DNA from: Angiostrongylus vasorum
Taxonomy: Eukaryota > Nematoda > Chromadorea > Rhabditida > Metastrongylidae
Reading direction: 5' to 3'
NCBI GenBank assembly: GCA_018806985.1
Contig: JADANN010000245.1
Span: forward strand, 372,001-436,000
DNA length: 64,000 nucleotides
This document shows positions 13,560 through 25,692 of this stretch, one piece after another. The position numbers were made by a program, and so were the translations under genes. The notes below the pieces were generated by a model, which was not told where the DNA came from, searched no databases, and saw only the letters and a program-made list of their open reading frames with translations. Each line of letters begins with the position of its first letter. Position 1 is the first letter of the stretch.

Positions 13560-15480
13560 CCAGAGAGAGCAAGTCAGTGCTTTTCTTCGGTAAGCAAAGG
13601 CGAGGTTGGAATTACAGAGTTTATTAGCATACAATAGCCGGCGTTTCGGCCGTTTCGCCTTTTTCAGAACCTGGAATGGTCAAATTGGCATGCGAACTAC
13701 TCAGCCAAACATTTTCATAACCTTAACAGACAAGACTTGACATATAAATTTGCATTCGCATAATAAACAGCTTCTTTTAAACACTCACTGTTTCCTGCTT
13801 TTCAAGTATTTCAATTAACTGGTGGGAAGCAGCCGCAGAGGGTAATACCTGGGCGAGTAATGTGCCTGGGTCAGCTCATAGAGTCAGTCTGAGGTATGGC
13901 GCGAGGCCACGCGTGATATCAAGGCACTCCTCCTTGCAATTCATTTTTGAATTTTTGGAATTAATCCAAAACGCTTCAAGAGTTTTTCGTGCTTATGTCT
14001 TGGATTCCTGTGAGAGGATAGTGACTTCTGCTTCGAAATCTTTCCCGTTATGTTTTTTCTCTCTTATGCGCACCTAATGCAGTGTTTGTTTCCAACTTAG
14101 ATTTACAGACTAGGCTTTCTTTTAAGCAAACGCAGAGTGGTCTATCCGTTTCGCTAACTTATTTGCTTCCACAAGCTTTATAAGAGATTAGGTAAGTCTT
14201 ACCCGAGCTCATGCAGTCACCGTCTCTACCGTTAGGGTAAATTATGCAGTTTGTCGTTGTACACAGACGGTCATTTAGGCGGTTACGAACTATCTGGCGT
14301 TTTAGAGTGTTCAATGGTATTTCTAACACTCTTACCGAATTCTCTAGACTGGCCCCTCTTAAGCAACGTTTTATAGCTGCAATAATTTCGTTAGACATAA
14401 AGAGCAGGATGAACGGAGGCTTGTTCTTGCTAGAATTATCGTTTCGGGGCGTGGCTTTTCCTCCATGCCAATCCCGAAGAGCTAGAGTTTCGTAGCCATT
14501 GGAAATGGCTATTTGCCGCCCGCAAAAATTTCAAACATTCTTCCTTGTGCTCTCTACCTGTGCACAGACTGATGGCGGTTCGAAACAGACTTCTTATAAG
14601 CGACCATTTGGTGTGTGAAGGGGTGAGAGGAGAGGTGATGAACCACTATGTTTTCACTACTTGGCTTTCGGCACCAGTTTGTAATGTAGCCTTTTCCGGT
14701 TAGGTTAATTTGGACGTTTAGAAACGGAAGCCAGTTTTTCCGTTTTTCTGGAGTGAATTTTATGTACCCTGAATGTTCATTCAATAACTCACTATCCATT
14801 AAGTATTTCTTCATCTCCTTTTTGTGTGGAGCAGATGACAAGACAATCATCTATATACCCACAGTAGAGAAATGGACGGTGATCGTTTACTGGTGCTTCC
14901 ACCTTAGACATAAATGCAATGAGAAGAGGTGGCACCAGTCTCTGTCACATTGCCAACCCTTTAATTTGATTGTAATATTTCCCGGACTATCTGAAAATCT
15001 TGCAGTTTAGGCACATCTTTAGGAGGACCATGAGCTGCTAAATAGGGAAGCAATAGTTTTTTTGTTACTCCTTCGTGTTTCTCAAGAAACTTGCGGATGG
15101 CTTGCATTGCGAAGTCATTCGGCACATTAATGTAAAGACCGGTAACATCGAAGGACTTCATAACGTACGTGTTGTTGGACACGTGTTACGCAGACGGTCT
15201 AGGAACATTCGGGCATCCGTGAGATGGGCTGGTATGTGCTTAAGCAACTAGAAGAGAATTAGGTTTATAAAAATTCTATTCTATCAGTAGAGCCCTTCTA
15301 CACAACTGATGATGGGTCTAACGCTGAAGGTTGAGGGGCCGGTAGACGCTAGATCATAAGAGTATGCTAACTCATGAGTTTTGATAAGCAAATGTAAGAA
15401 GGGACATGTTGGGACTTCGAACATAAGATGCGAAATATCTGATGGTTTCAAGCCTGCCGCGCTTACCACTTTGACCCATT
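13560..15480 (-). mobile_element. Penelope-like element, decayed, with RT, endonuclease remnant and 3' hammerhead-like motif
   Basis: Reads leftward. RT pieces: VRPIISC near 15315; KSFDVTGLYINVP at about 15115-15155; the catalytic YIDD near 14848-14860; and WLPFLNVQINLTGKGY near 14700. Then comes the linker with LKRQIVRNRLNDRLC at about 14300 and the start of the GIY-YIG endonuclease (DGDCMSSGKTYLISYKACG) near 14200. The C-terminal endonuclease remnant (KTLEAFWINSKNSK) is at about 13955. The 3' region carries the stem-loop motif at 13633-13675. Stops and frameshifts break every block. An RT joined to a GIY-YIG endonuclease defines Penelope-like elements. Confidence 0.8.
13633..13675 (-). ncRNA. 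Decayed hammerhead-like motif in Penelope-like 3' end
   Basis: Minus strand: CCAGGTT, CTGAAAA (core mutated), GGCGAAACGGCC hairpin, GAAAC, GCCGG. Aligns directly with the motif at 28516-28570, including the CCAGGTTCTGA lead-in. Confidence 0.4.
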
Positions 15481-15529
15481 AGTTTTTCAATGGAGGAGGT
15501 AGTTATTGTTTTTCACAAACAACAGTTCT

Positions 15530-16505
15530 CATTCAACCACAATGATGCTGAGATATTTGCAAAACTCCGGACCGCAGGTGTCTGCGGTGGGTAACGAACG
15601 CGTTATTACCCTTTCCGGGTGCTAAGCGTGCACCACCACACCATGTGGGTCCTTCGCTTCGCCTGTCTCTCAGCTAGTTTTCTATCGATAACTTCCATCA
15701 GCAATCACCTGTCAACGCTGTTGATGTGGGGAACCCAAATACGCAGAGAACCCAGTTAAGCTGGGGCTGCAGTCGAAACCACAATGTTAACTTTTTATCT
15801 ACTGCCTATTATAATTTTTTTACAGCAGGGTGTTATGTATGATACAACCACAATGGTGCTGAGATATTCGCAAAACTTGGACCTTGGGCAAGATCGAATC
15901 ACGATTTCCCTTTTTGAGGGCTCGCGCACTACACACTGCGCCACGAAGGCAGATGTTCTGCCTTTCTCTCAGCTAGTTTTCTATCTTTCTTCCTATTCGA
16001 TATTGGTTCCCTAGATCAATCCCTTTGACGGGTGATTGCTGATGGCAGTGGCAGACAGAAAACTATCTGAGAGAAATGCAGAACGAGGGCCCCCGTGACG
16101 CAGTGTGTGATGCGCGAACCCTGGAAAGGGCAGTCGTGGTTCGATCTGGCCAGGGGTTCAGGTTTTGCGAACATCTCAGCTTCGTTTTGGTTTTGTCACA
16201 TATAATACCCTGCCGTGAAAAATTGTAGTAGGCGGGAAATAGAAAAGTAGACATTGTGATGTTCAGATATTCGTAAAACTTGGATCCCGAACCAGATCAA
16301 ACCACGATTCCTGTTTACGGCGGATCGTGTATTACACACTGCATCACGGTGGCCCTTGATCTGCGTTTCTGTCAGCTAGTTTTCTACCTAACTCTGCCAT
16401 CAGCTATCATTCGTCGGCGGAATTGATTTGCGGAATACAAATCGGCATTGAACCCCAGTTAAGCTGAGGCAGGAAATAAAAGGTTTATATTGTGATTTCG
16501 ACCAC
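15530..16505. mobile_element. SINE-C cluster: four monomers in mixed orientation
   Basis: Four units keyed by GCTGAGATATTTGCAAAACT: forward at 15547, forward at 15853, reverse at about 16015-16255, forward at about 16260-16500. The reverse unit reads on the plus strand as a tRNA-like head: TGACGCAGTGTG (A box), then GGTTCGATCTGG (B box). The tails carry CCTGCCGTGAAAAATTGTAG. The open frames here are spurious. Confidence 0.7.
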
Positions 16506-18554
16506 TCCATAAAGGCTTATCAATTAAGAAATGTATTTTGCAATAGTAAATTTTCCTTGTTAGAAACGTCTTGCTTGCTGTCACATATATAATTTCTTCG
16601 TTTTTCCGATTAATTTTTTTCATCTGAGAAAGGCTGCATTGGCCACCTCATGAGGATTTTGAGCAATTTCTCTAACACCACCTACAACCTGGAGTTATTT
16701 TAGCAGATCCTGGTTCTTAAAACTAAGAAAAAGGTGAAAACGTAAAATTTAAAGGAACCTTACAACGTTTGCAGGAAGTGAGACTCGATCAAGCGGCACT
16801 GATGGTGGCATAGAGGCGGCATCAACATACATGTTTCAATATGAAAATGACAACTTCATAATTAGCAGCTTATTCTTTTTTGATTTCGTATATTATTTAC
16901 GCGCCTCATTTTTTTTTGTCGTATTTCTATTTTTGCTCAATATTATTGCTGCCACACACAGACTTCAACAAAAACTTTGTGCTGAGACCATTAGTGATCA
17001 CTCCCATCTCATTCACTAGAGTACTTGATTTTTTCTCTTTTCACATCATTCTTTTTGGTCGTCCTATCTGAAGCTACATACACTTTTTATAAGATTTCTA
17101 AAACTTTGCCTTGGAATTTAGGCTAAGTTTTATACTTTAGATTACCGCTACCAGAGACACAAAAGCCCTGTTCTTTTGCTCATAGGGGAGCGACTAGTGT
17201 GGATGCCAATATAGTGGCTGTTTGTTCCCATCGCATGCAAAAGTGGCCCAGTGGGTTCTCGTTGCTTCGGAGACTTACAGAGCATCGGATTTTTTCCTAG
17301 ACCCTTCGCCAAGAATTCTCGCTATCGAGTAGGTGACAACTCATCTGTGCACTACGGTGGGACCCAGTCGTTAACGGTTCCATCCGCCAGTTGTTTCACA
17401 GCTCAGACGCAACTCATGGCCCGCTCACCTGATTTTTAACTTCTAGCTTCTATTGCGACGTCTCCAGCCTTCGGCGGATCTACATCGTTTAGAACGACAG
17501 GAGCTCATTTGTTTCTCTGTCGTTCGTTTTCACTCACACTCGCACTCAAATACACACACGCACGCATGCACGCATATGAATGAAGGTGCAAATGTGATTT
17601 TTTGTGTTACCCAACATTACGGATATTGTGCGGATCCCAGAACTTCTTTCATTCGAATCCTTTCTTCCCATCTATCACCCACGGAGGTGTTCAGATTTTG
17701 CGCGCGTGAGTTCGGCTTCTACTTGAGGATTTTCTCCTTTTTTTAAGAACTTCGAGGAATGCTAGCTTAGTCGATTTTCCCTGGAATACTCATGTAGCCG
17801 CGCTATAGCTCTTTATGTTCGTTAGAGAAAGCGAATTGAGTTTAATCAAGTCTTTCATTAATTTTTTCGACTCTGCTGGAATGATAGGCATGCTGGGTTC
17901 TAAATATAGGTCGATCCAGTTTTATATTTTTGGTGTTATCAAATTGAAATTGCGTGAATAAGAATTCAACCTTCTTCGATCAACCGTGTTATGAATTATC
18001 GGTTAAAAATTTTCGATGTCTAAGAAATATCAGCCTAGTTGTGTGCTTTTTCAATACCATCTGGAAAATTTGACACCTAATCAAGTTAGCATCCATCTTC
18101 TTTTATCAAAGGAAATAACTCAGTCGTAAAGAAGACTTTCCGAAGGCATCTTATTTGCACACCTCACCACCATGGATGATTTCTTTCGAAACGGCTATTT
18201 GATAGAAGAATGAAGAGCTTTGGAACAATTAAATTGAGTGATTCAGTTTCTGCAGCGCACTTGAAGTCATTCGCAAAACTCCGATGTTGCAAAGAATCCT
18301 AGTAACCAGAAATGACGAAAGTGCTCGTATTCGTATGTACTGGTACTAATAGTAGCGTAAGATGAAAACAGTTTAAAGACATTCAGTGCAAAAACAGAAA
18401 GCATTGAAGCCTCGCTGAAATTGACCTATTTGAATTTTTCGGCAAACTTTAATGTAGAAGTTGTTTCTGTACTCAACTTTTTTTGAACATCAAAGCGCTT
18501 CTGTGAAGAAATCCACATACTAACTTTCTTTCATCTCTTAATGCGTCGAGAAAC
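16506..18554. other. Intergenic, nothing recognised apart from a short CA/GCAC-rich run
   Basis: Hydrophobic frames at 16831-17071 come from T-rich sequence. A run of CACTCACACTCGCACTCAAA type lies at 17528-17575. No gene features. Confidence 0.55.
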
Positions 18555-19088
18555 AGAACTGCACAGATATAACCATGTTGGTGCTGAGATATTTGCAAAA
18601 CTCCGGATTGCAGGTGTCTGCGATGGGGAACGAACGCACTACTAACCTTCCCAGGGCCTAATGCCTTCACCACCACACCATGCGCGCCCTCCGTTTCGCA
18701 TTTCTCTCTCAGCAGCGTTATTGACTTATTGCTTCACCATGGTTATATTTCGCGTAATAACGTGTCACTAAAAAAACAGTAGGCAGTAAATAAAAAATTG
18801 ACGACATTGCGATTTATGCCACAGCTTCAGCTGAACTGGGTTCAATGCCGACTTGTGATCCGCTTCGCAGACCAATCCCGTTGACGAGTGATTGCTGATA
18901 GCAGCTATAAGTCAATATCATGGCTGACAGCAAGGAGAAACAAAGGACCCGTATGGAGTGATGCCGAACGCTTTAGTCCCCGGAAGGGGTAATTACGCTC
19001 TCGTTCACCACCGCAAATACCTGCGGTCCGGAATTTTGCAAATATTTCAGCATCACCGTGGTTATGTTTTACATAATACACTGTCATT
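18555..19088. mobile_element. SINE-C inverted pair
   Basis: A forward unit (GTGCTGAGATATTTGCAAAA to GTTTCGCATTTCTCTCTCAG) is followed by an inverted unit ending GGTCCGGAATTTTGCAAATA. Between them is the shared tail AACAGTAGGCAGTAAATAAA and CTGAACTGGGTTCAATGCCG. Confidence 0.68.
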
Positions 19089-19089
19089 A

Positions 19090-19365
19090 GGGGGTGTGTA
19101 GCATAGTAGTGCGAGGCACTCTGCGATGCAATCATCGATCCCCGCGCCCTGGCTCACCAAGCCCTCCATCTCTCCGGGGTCGACATATTAGTACCAGACT
19201 TGTCTGGGAGGATAACAGCACTGGCTCAATACATGGGTGGGCCACTGCGAGTCATTGTAAAGGCCAGATATGCATTCAATCACCTCCATGCGATGCTTAA
19301 TGAGGTCGAATGCATAACGCACTCCTCAGGGAATGATCAAAGCTAAAAAGCTTTATCCTTTTTAT
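19090..19365 (+). mobile_element. SINE-A copy (tRNA-derived)
   Basis: A box TAGCATAGTAG fits the Pol III consensus; the B box is degenerate. The family body is present: GCTCACCAAGCCCTCCATCT, ACCAGACTTGTCTGGGAGGA, TTCAATCACCTCCA and the 3' end AGCTTTATCCTTTT. An open frame of 68 codons over it is spurious. Confidence 0.7.
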
Positions 19366-19619
19366 TATACCCTGCCATTAAAAGGGTGAAAAGGGTGCAT
19401 ATATAATTGATGCTCCATTTTTTGCTGCGTATTGCGGACCAAATGGTAGCAAATCACAAGATGTTGGAAGATGTTGGGTGTTCTGCACAGGGTGCATTGA
19501 AACACACTTTTTTTTGCAATGTTGCTATAGAATAAATGAGTGAGTGAAGATAACAATGGAGAGCACAAGTGTTATTTTTTATCATCGTGTCAGTCCTCTA
19601 GTCTCATGATGCGTATGCA

Positions 19620-19915
19620 AATTCTATGGGCGCGTGTAGCGCTATGGTTAGAGGTGTCCTGCAGTATACATCGGTTCGATCCAATGCTTCAGGCCCACTG
19701 AGCCTTCCATCCCATCGTGGTCGGAAAATTGGTGCGAGACCTGTCTGGGACGATGGCAGCAGCACTGACACGATCCACCGATATTCCACTGCGAGTTATT
19801 GTACAATAAAGATATAAATTCAATCACCTCCAAACGATGCTTAATGAAGTGGAATTCATGGCGCATCCCTCAGGAACTGATCGACGCCGAGAGCTTTATC
19901 TTTTTATTTTGTATA
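19620..19915 (+). mobile_element. SINE-A copy with intact Pol III boxes
   Basis: A box TAGCGCTATGG and B box GGTTCGATCC, 35 bases apart, as in a tRNA gene. The family body and 3' end (GATCGACGCCGAGAGCTTTA) are present. This is the best-preserved head of the family in the window. Confidence 0.78.
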
Positions 19916-20309
19916 ATTTTTTTGCAGTTTTTGGACGTTGGATGATAGCTTTTTCAATGACCTCTATGAAAAAAATTTGACAGTTGAAAGAAAGTAGTTA
20001 TCAGTTTAGTGAGCGGTGTCAATGCATTGAAATGACCATTGAAGTTCACGTAGCTTTTGATGGTTTCGAGCTTGTTTTTTTTAAATGGTGAAACTTTAGT
20101 TGTGTCTAGTAAATGTGCTTAATTCTGCTTATATAAGGTTTGATGCAATCTACTTAATCGATAAAGAGTCCGGATTAGAGCACTCAAGGATGAGATCTGA
20201 AACTGTGCAGCACTTTATGCCTCATTTTTTTCAACAGGTAAGGCCATAAAATCAGATATTTAGTACACACAATTAGCTATGCAAATCAAGCAACATTGCT
20301 GATTAATTT

Positions 20310-20905
20310 TAACTTATTATTTACTGCCTTCTCTTTTTAACGGCAGGGTCTGCGTTGCGAAATATAACTTTAATGATGCTGAGATATTTGCAAAACTCAA
20401 TCTGACGATCCCGCTGACGAGTGATTGTTGATGGCAGAAGATCGATAGAACTAGCTGAGAGACAGGGGAAACGAAGGACCCGCATGGTGTGGTGGTGAAC
20501 GTGTTACTCCCCGAAAAGGACAATAGCGCGTTCGTTACCGACCATAGGCACCTGCGGTCCAGAGTTTTGCAAATATCTCAGCTTCGTTGAAGTTATATTT
20601 CGCAATATACCCTGCCGTCAAAAAACAGTAGGCAGTAAGTAAAAAGGTTAAAAATTGTGATTATAACTATAGCCTCAGCTTAACTGGGTTCAATGCCGAT
20701 TTGGGCTCCCCAGGTCAATCCCGTTGACGGGTGATTGCTGATGGCAAAAGATCGATAGAACTAGCTGAGAGACAGGTGAAACGAAGGACCCGCATGGTGT
20801 GGTGGTGAACGCGTTACTCCCCGAAAAGGACAATAGCTCGTTCGCTCCCCCACCGCAGACACCTGCGCTCCGGAGTTTTGCAGATATCTCAGCATATATT
20901 GCTGA
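20310..20905 (+). mobile_element. SINE-C double unit with inverted ends
   Basis: Two plus-strand units, each containing GCATGGTGTGGTGGTGAACG (A-box-like) and a B-box-like GTTCGTTCC or relic. The first is bracketed by inverted arms of about 75 bases (20327-20400 and about 20570-20640), both containing CGGCAGGGT...GCGAAATATAACTT.. and GCTGAGATATTTGCAAAACT. Confidence 0.68.
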
Positions 20906-21834
20906 TTAAATGAAATGTTCAGTTATTGGGCTTGTACATTGAAAATAAGAGTCGTTAAGTATTTCGATGGACTGATGCTATAGGAACTGTTTTGTACGAC
21001 GAAACAGTTCTTTCAAAAGTACATTTCACAGTAGCGCTGCAGAGCGGGAAATAGATGTTCTGGAGGTTTTATAAAAACTTCTGAAAGTCTAATATCCGGT
21101 GAAAATTCAAAAGAAACTGAATCATATTGATTGTGTCGAAATTAAAAGAGCGGTTTCAAACATGTTGTTAAGGTATTTTAGACAGAACATCGTAGCTCGT
21201 TTCTCGTAACATTTGCATCAAAGCTTAATGTTACGAGACTCTACCTAATTTCATCAATTAGTATTAGGACTTTCTTCCTAAGACAAATGCCCTATAATAT
21301 AAGCAAATTACGTTTGCCATTGAATAAGCACTTCGAATTTTTATCTTTCACCTGCGTCATGAGGGGATAGACGTTACTGTCTAATGATGTTTTTCATTGC
21401 ACTAGAAGATACTGTGCAAAATTTTTTGCAGTCTATTTCTTACCTATATCATATTTTTTAGAACATCGCAGGCAGCGACATATGTTGGCATACTTGCGAG
21501 AACCCATGTTGGTTGAGCATTCCGAAAAATTCCGGCCTTTTTATTCGCCCTGTTTAATAACTTTCATCTCTTTACTTTCGAGCCTTTCGTTTCTGTAATA
21601 GTTCCATAAAACTATAAATTCTGAGGACGTTGTAATTCACCGATGTTAGTGATTTCCTTTTAAGATGGTATCGCAAAGCTTTTTTTCTTGTGTAATTTCA
21701 TGACTTTTGCTCCGTTCTGCGAAAGGAGAACTCCACTTCCGTTACTTCACTTTTCACCTCGATGTTCTTCATGAAGATGGCACTGAGATCACAACAAATA
21801 GTTTTGACCACTGATAGCCCATATAACCCTTCAA

Positions 21835-22125
21835 AATGATTACATAAAAGATAAAACTCTCGGCGTTGACCAACCCATAAGGGATGCGCTATGCATTCGA
21901 CTTCACTAAGCATCGTTGGAGATGATTAAATGTATACCTGACCTTTAAAATGACTCGCGGTAGCCTACCCATCTATCGAACCAGTGCTGTTGTTCCCCCA
22001 GACAAGTCTGGTATCAATTTGACGACCCCGGAGAAATGGGGCGTTTGGTGAGCCACGGGCGCTGGATCGATACCATGTGTGTTGTAGGACGCCTCCGACT
22101 ACTGAGCCACTCGCACCCGTTGCCA
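21835..22125 (-). mobile_element. SINE-A copy
   Basis: Reverse-oriented family sequence: TGGTGAGCCACGGGC, CAGACAAGTCTGGTA and CTCTCGGCGTTGA on the plus strand. The head GGTGCGAGTGGCTCAGTAGT is on the minus strand. Confidence 0.7.
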
Positions 22126-22284
22126 AGACGGTTACATAGCTTTGTATTACTTTTTTATGGTTTTCATTAATTCAATCTAGGTGTGGAAGTCTTCATTAAT
22201 GATTTTAGGGAAGCTTGCATTTTCTCCGTGGAATTTGAGAGAAACAAAAATTTTACCTTGACAGGCAGACAGAAAGACAGCGAG

Positions 22285-22400
22285 GGCCTGAGTGGTGCCG
22301 TGCGCATCAGGTGAGCCTATGAGATGGGTAGTCGCGGTTCAATCTTGTCCGTGGTGCAAGTTCTAGAATGTCTCTGCATCATTATGGTTGTATTTCTCAA
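22285..22400 (+). mobile_element. SINE-C fragment
   Basis: tRNA-like head GTGGTGCCGTGCGCATCAGG, B box CGGTTCAATCTTG, then the family tail CTCTGCATCATTATGGTTGT. Truncated at both ends. Confidence 0.5.
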
Positions 22401-22494
22401 AGTTTTAGCTGGATTACCATCAAAGTTTGTGAAAACTTATGAAGTAATGGGACATCATATCCCAGCAGTACGAACGTGAAAACAGAGTTCAGTA

Positions 22495-22745
22495 TGTTGC
22501 GCAATACACATGGGATCGATCACTGCGCCCAAGGCTCACCAAGCCCTCCATCTCTCCGGGGTCGGCAAATTGGTACCAGACTTGTCTGGGAGGATAGCAG
22601 CGCTGGCTCGATACATCGGTAGGCCACCGCGAGTTATTGTAAAGGCCAGATATGCATTCAATCACCTCCAAATGATGTTTTATAAAGTCGAATGCATAGC
22701 GCATCGCTCAGGGATTGATCAACACCGAGAGCTTTATCCTTAATC
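22495..22745 (+). mobile_element. SINE-A copy, head truncated
   Basis: The body from ACACATGGGATCGATC through GCTCACCAAGCCCTCCATCT to the 3' end CCGAGAGCTTTATCC is well kept. The A-box part is missing. It matches 19090-19365 closely. Confidence 0.7.
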
Positions 22746-23039
22746 CTTTTATTCACTTTGTCGTCTGAAACCCATAGTTTGCCAGTACCACCTAAATTCA
22801 ATTCTTTTAGCACTCTCTTGACTGCTATGTAGTCTAGTTTTGTAGTGTTCACCAACTATTTAAACAGTCTATTCCTGTAATAACGAACTCTCATCTTGAC
22901 ACTTTTTTGACTATAGATTGGTAAATCTTTATAATTTACGTCGACTTGCTGCAAATAAAGCAACAAACAGCTATAACTAGACCAGAGCTTTTTATCACTA
23001 GAAGTTAAAGATTTGGGTGAGTGCTGTAGATACTGTCCA

Positions 23040-23185
23040 AAACATCGACATTTATCTATAACGACGAAGACGCCACTCTGAGAATGCGAAGAACTTCGGA
23101 CATCGATTTGGATCATCGGCTCTGAGGAAGACGAAGACGTCGAAACGCTACCCGAATAGACATCTATGTCAACCTTGTGTTAGCT
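23040..23185 (+). repeat. Retroelement 3'-end repeat with hammerhead-like motif
   Basis: CTGAGGA at 23122-23128, hairpin GACG-AAGA-CGTC, GAAAC at 23142-23146, and flanks ATCGGCT and (C)CCGAAT that can pair. Homologous to 7700-7862. The hairpin stem differs from that at 28532-28545 (GGCG/CGCC) by a compensating pair. Confidence 0.55.
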
Positions 23186-24219
23186 TAACATTCCAAGAAC
23201 GTATTCAAAATATCAACAACTGATTCGGTTCTAATTTACTTAGCGAACCTAGCATCCAGCATCTTTCAAGTTGATTTTTTTTCAAATCAAATTTGTTGAA
23301 TTTGTGATTTTATTCTATGTCTGAAATATTTCGGAAAGTCGAACGATTCATAGGCTGTAAGAGGTATGTGATATGCAATATTGGGACAGTGTATACTTGT
23401 TCCACCTAAATTTCTAAGGCCATTTCTCTTTAATATTTTATTCATTTATTTAAATAGTCCAGATCCAGATTTAGTGCGAGTCAAAGTACGTGTTTCACTG
23501 GGTCCGTCGTCTCTCATTCATCGTCCACGGAACTGTTTGGAATTGTGGGTGTGTTCTGCTGCTACTTAAAGTTTTGTAGTCTTCATTAATGTCATAGATC
23601 GCTGGTATAGTTGATTTTTCTTGGAATTCTGACACAGTTCTTCTAGAGCGTCCCTATATCGTAACCACAGACAACCTTCTGCATTGTGGATCAGAGAGAG
23701 ATTTCGACATACAAGTAAGATTCTAATTTGCAGATCATGAAGGAATGTGCGACGTCACAAACCATTGCGCTTCCCAACCCTGACTTTCTTATGAATCCAA
23801 AAGTAAAAAAAACTTTCGGACTGTTTCTGAAGCAACCTGCATTGAATTCAAGTTTAACCAAGTAAGGTAGTCGAATGCAAGAGTATCTGACAAGTCTTTT
23901 AACGATGAAGCCCAAGCGGGGATTTCCAGTACGTGTAGTACCTCTATTACATATACATTTAGTGACGCATAGAATGTTTTAAAAAAGTACAGTGCAGAGA
24001 ATAACTGTAATTTATCCATCAATGGTGTTTCATCTCTTCTCATTTAGATGAAATTTCTCTACCAATCAAGATCATTCTATTAGTGTTGCACGCTTATAAG
24101 TGAAGAATTAATGGCACGTCTCTTCAGTAGGGCTTGCGTTAACTGGGCATATATTTATTGATATAAACTTCGAAGGATGTTAGAAATAACCTTCAACCTA
24201 TAAGCTCCTCGTGTTCTAT

Positions 24220-25620
24220 GAAAGCTGCTTAAATCACAAAGGACTAAGGTGACGATTGACGATATGTACATACAATGCACGCAGACTTGCATCGGAGCCT
24301 TCGATAAAAAACTGGATTATGCAGGGGCGAAGGATAAGGTATGCCACCATCGAATACCATGAGACGGGAAGACGCCACGAGCTCAACGCGCTCTATGACA
24401 ACGGAGAACTGTAAATCGTCAACACGAGATTGGCCACAAATATCGATTTACTCGAACAGCTAGAAACCCAAATCGAACGTTTACGGTGGAGGAGATGTGT
24501 ATTAAAACCAGTTTTGACAATTTTCGTCGTCTCTCCGCCGACATCAAGCTATGACAAAGACGAAGTCGAAGCGTTCAATATGGATTTAGAGAAGTTCTTA
24601 CGGTTAATGTCATGCATTCTTTAGGATAGTCTTCGGAGATTTTAATGCTAAGGTGAGACCAACGAGACCGTCCGAAAAACGTCACTTTGGGAACAGCGGA
24701 TTAGAATGGAACGAGCAGGAGGAGCATCTGTCTCGCTGTGACCTAGGAGAGTTTATCGTGACGACCAAGACCGTGTATGAAAGGTCGCAGTACCGGAGGC
24801 CCCCACACTCAGCGCTGGACGTGAGGTACCCTCACTGGAGAGTACTGTAACGAAATAAAGCAAACCACAGGAAATAAAGGGTTGACCTAACCCATATCGC
24901 TGTCTCAAAACTCTACACGAGATGGCACCATCGTTTCCAATTGGAGAACTTTCATTTTTAGCAGGAAATGAGAAAAACCACTTAATTAAAAAAAATGAAC
25001 TTTAAAAACAACCAAAAAACTGGTGTTTGTTGTCGGCTATAGGAAAGATTCCGTTCTTGGTAACATCAACAAGGAAAATGACGTCTCGCGGAACATCTTC
25101 GTGTTAGCACTACGAAAGCTGAGAGTTCGAAAGTCACCAGTAGACGCCTGTCTCTAGAAACCTGATACGCCTGTGTGGAATCGCACGAGCTGCAGGCTAC
25201 CGTCACCTCACATCCGGACATAGAAAACAACGCTGAGAGGCGATAAAAAAATTTCTTAGAAACAGAACAGTCTCAGTTATGACCGAAGCTGCAAAGGCTG
25301 GGAAAGATAGGCGCAAAGACCACCGAGACTTCGTCAATTACATAACAAAGATGATCGCATTCCGACCACCAGACAGAACAGCTACGGTTACATGGGCCTT
25401 TCCAATAGCCACGTCTTCCTGCTCTCATACGTGGTGAAGGAGGGATGCATATATTGTCCAACTGAAATCATCTGTCCACTGAAGTCTTCTTTTTGAAATC
25501 CGACTTGCTATTTCGTCGGTGGAAAATCGAACAACACCAGGTCCAGATAGCCCAAGAACTGAATGTCTGAAGATGTTTCCACTTGTCACAACGTTAACTT
25601 CTTTTGCTGCCTTCTGCAAC
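24220..25620 (+). mobile_element. Truncated RTE copy: endonuclease to linker
   Basis: Opens with the same GCTGCTTAAATC..AAGGACTAAG stretch as the other RTE copies. It includes endonuclease parts (IERLRWRRCVLKPVLTIF, PPTSSYDKDEVEAFN), then the linker (MTEAAKAGKDRRKDHRDFVN) and the start of the RT region (SSVENRTTPGPD). It is cut at about 25620 by a SINE-C end. Several internal deletions and stops. Confidence 0.75.
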
Positions 25621-25621
25621 T

Positions 25622-25692
25622 TTTCGTGGCAAGGTATTTATGCGAAGTACAACTTCGATAGTGCTGAGATATTTGCAAAACTCCGGACCTGA
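25622..25692. mobile_element. SINE-C end fragment between RTE and Penelope-like copies
   Basis: GGCAAGGTATTTATGCGAAG then GTGCTGAGATATTTGCAAAA and CTCCGGACC, the terminal arm of the family. Confidence 0.6.

Larger units (their letters stand above)
20906..24219. other. Intergenic with repeat fragments only
   Basis: Outside the SINE-A, SINE-C and hammerhead-like copies listed separately, no coding or RNA gene was seen. The frame at 23381-23569 (+) has no recognised motif. Confidence 0.55.

Noticed and set aside
17440..17900. Possible repeat shared with 23450-23660
   Set aside because: Only loose similarity (TTGATTTT-TTGGAAT words); not enough to define a family by eye.
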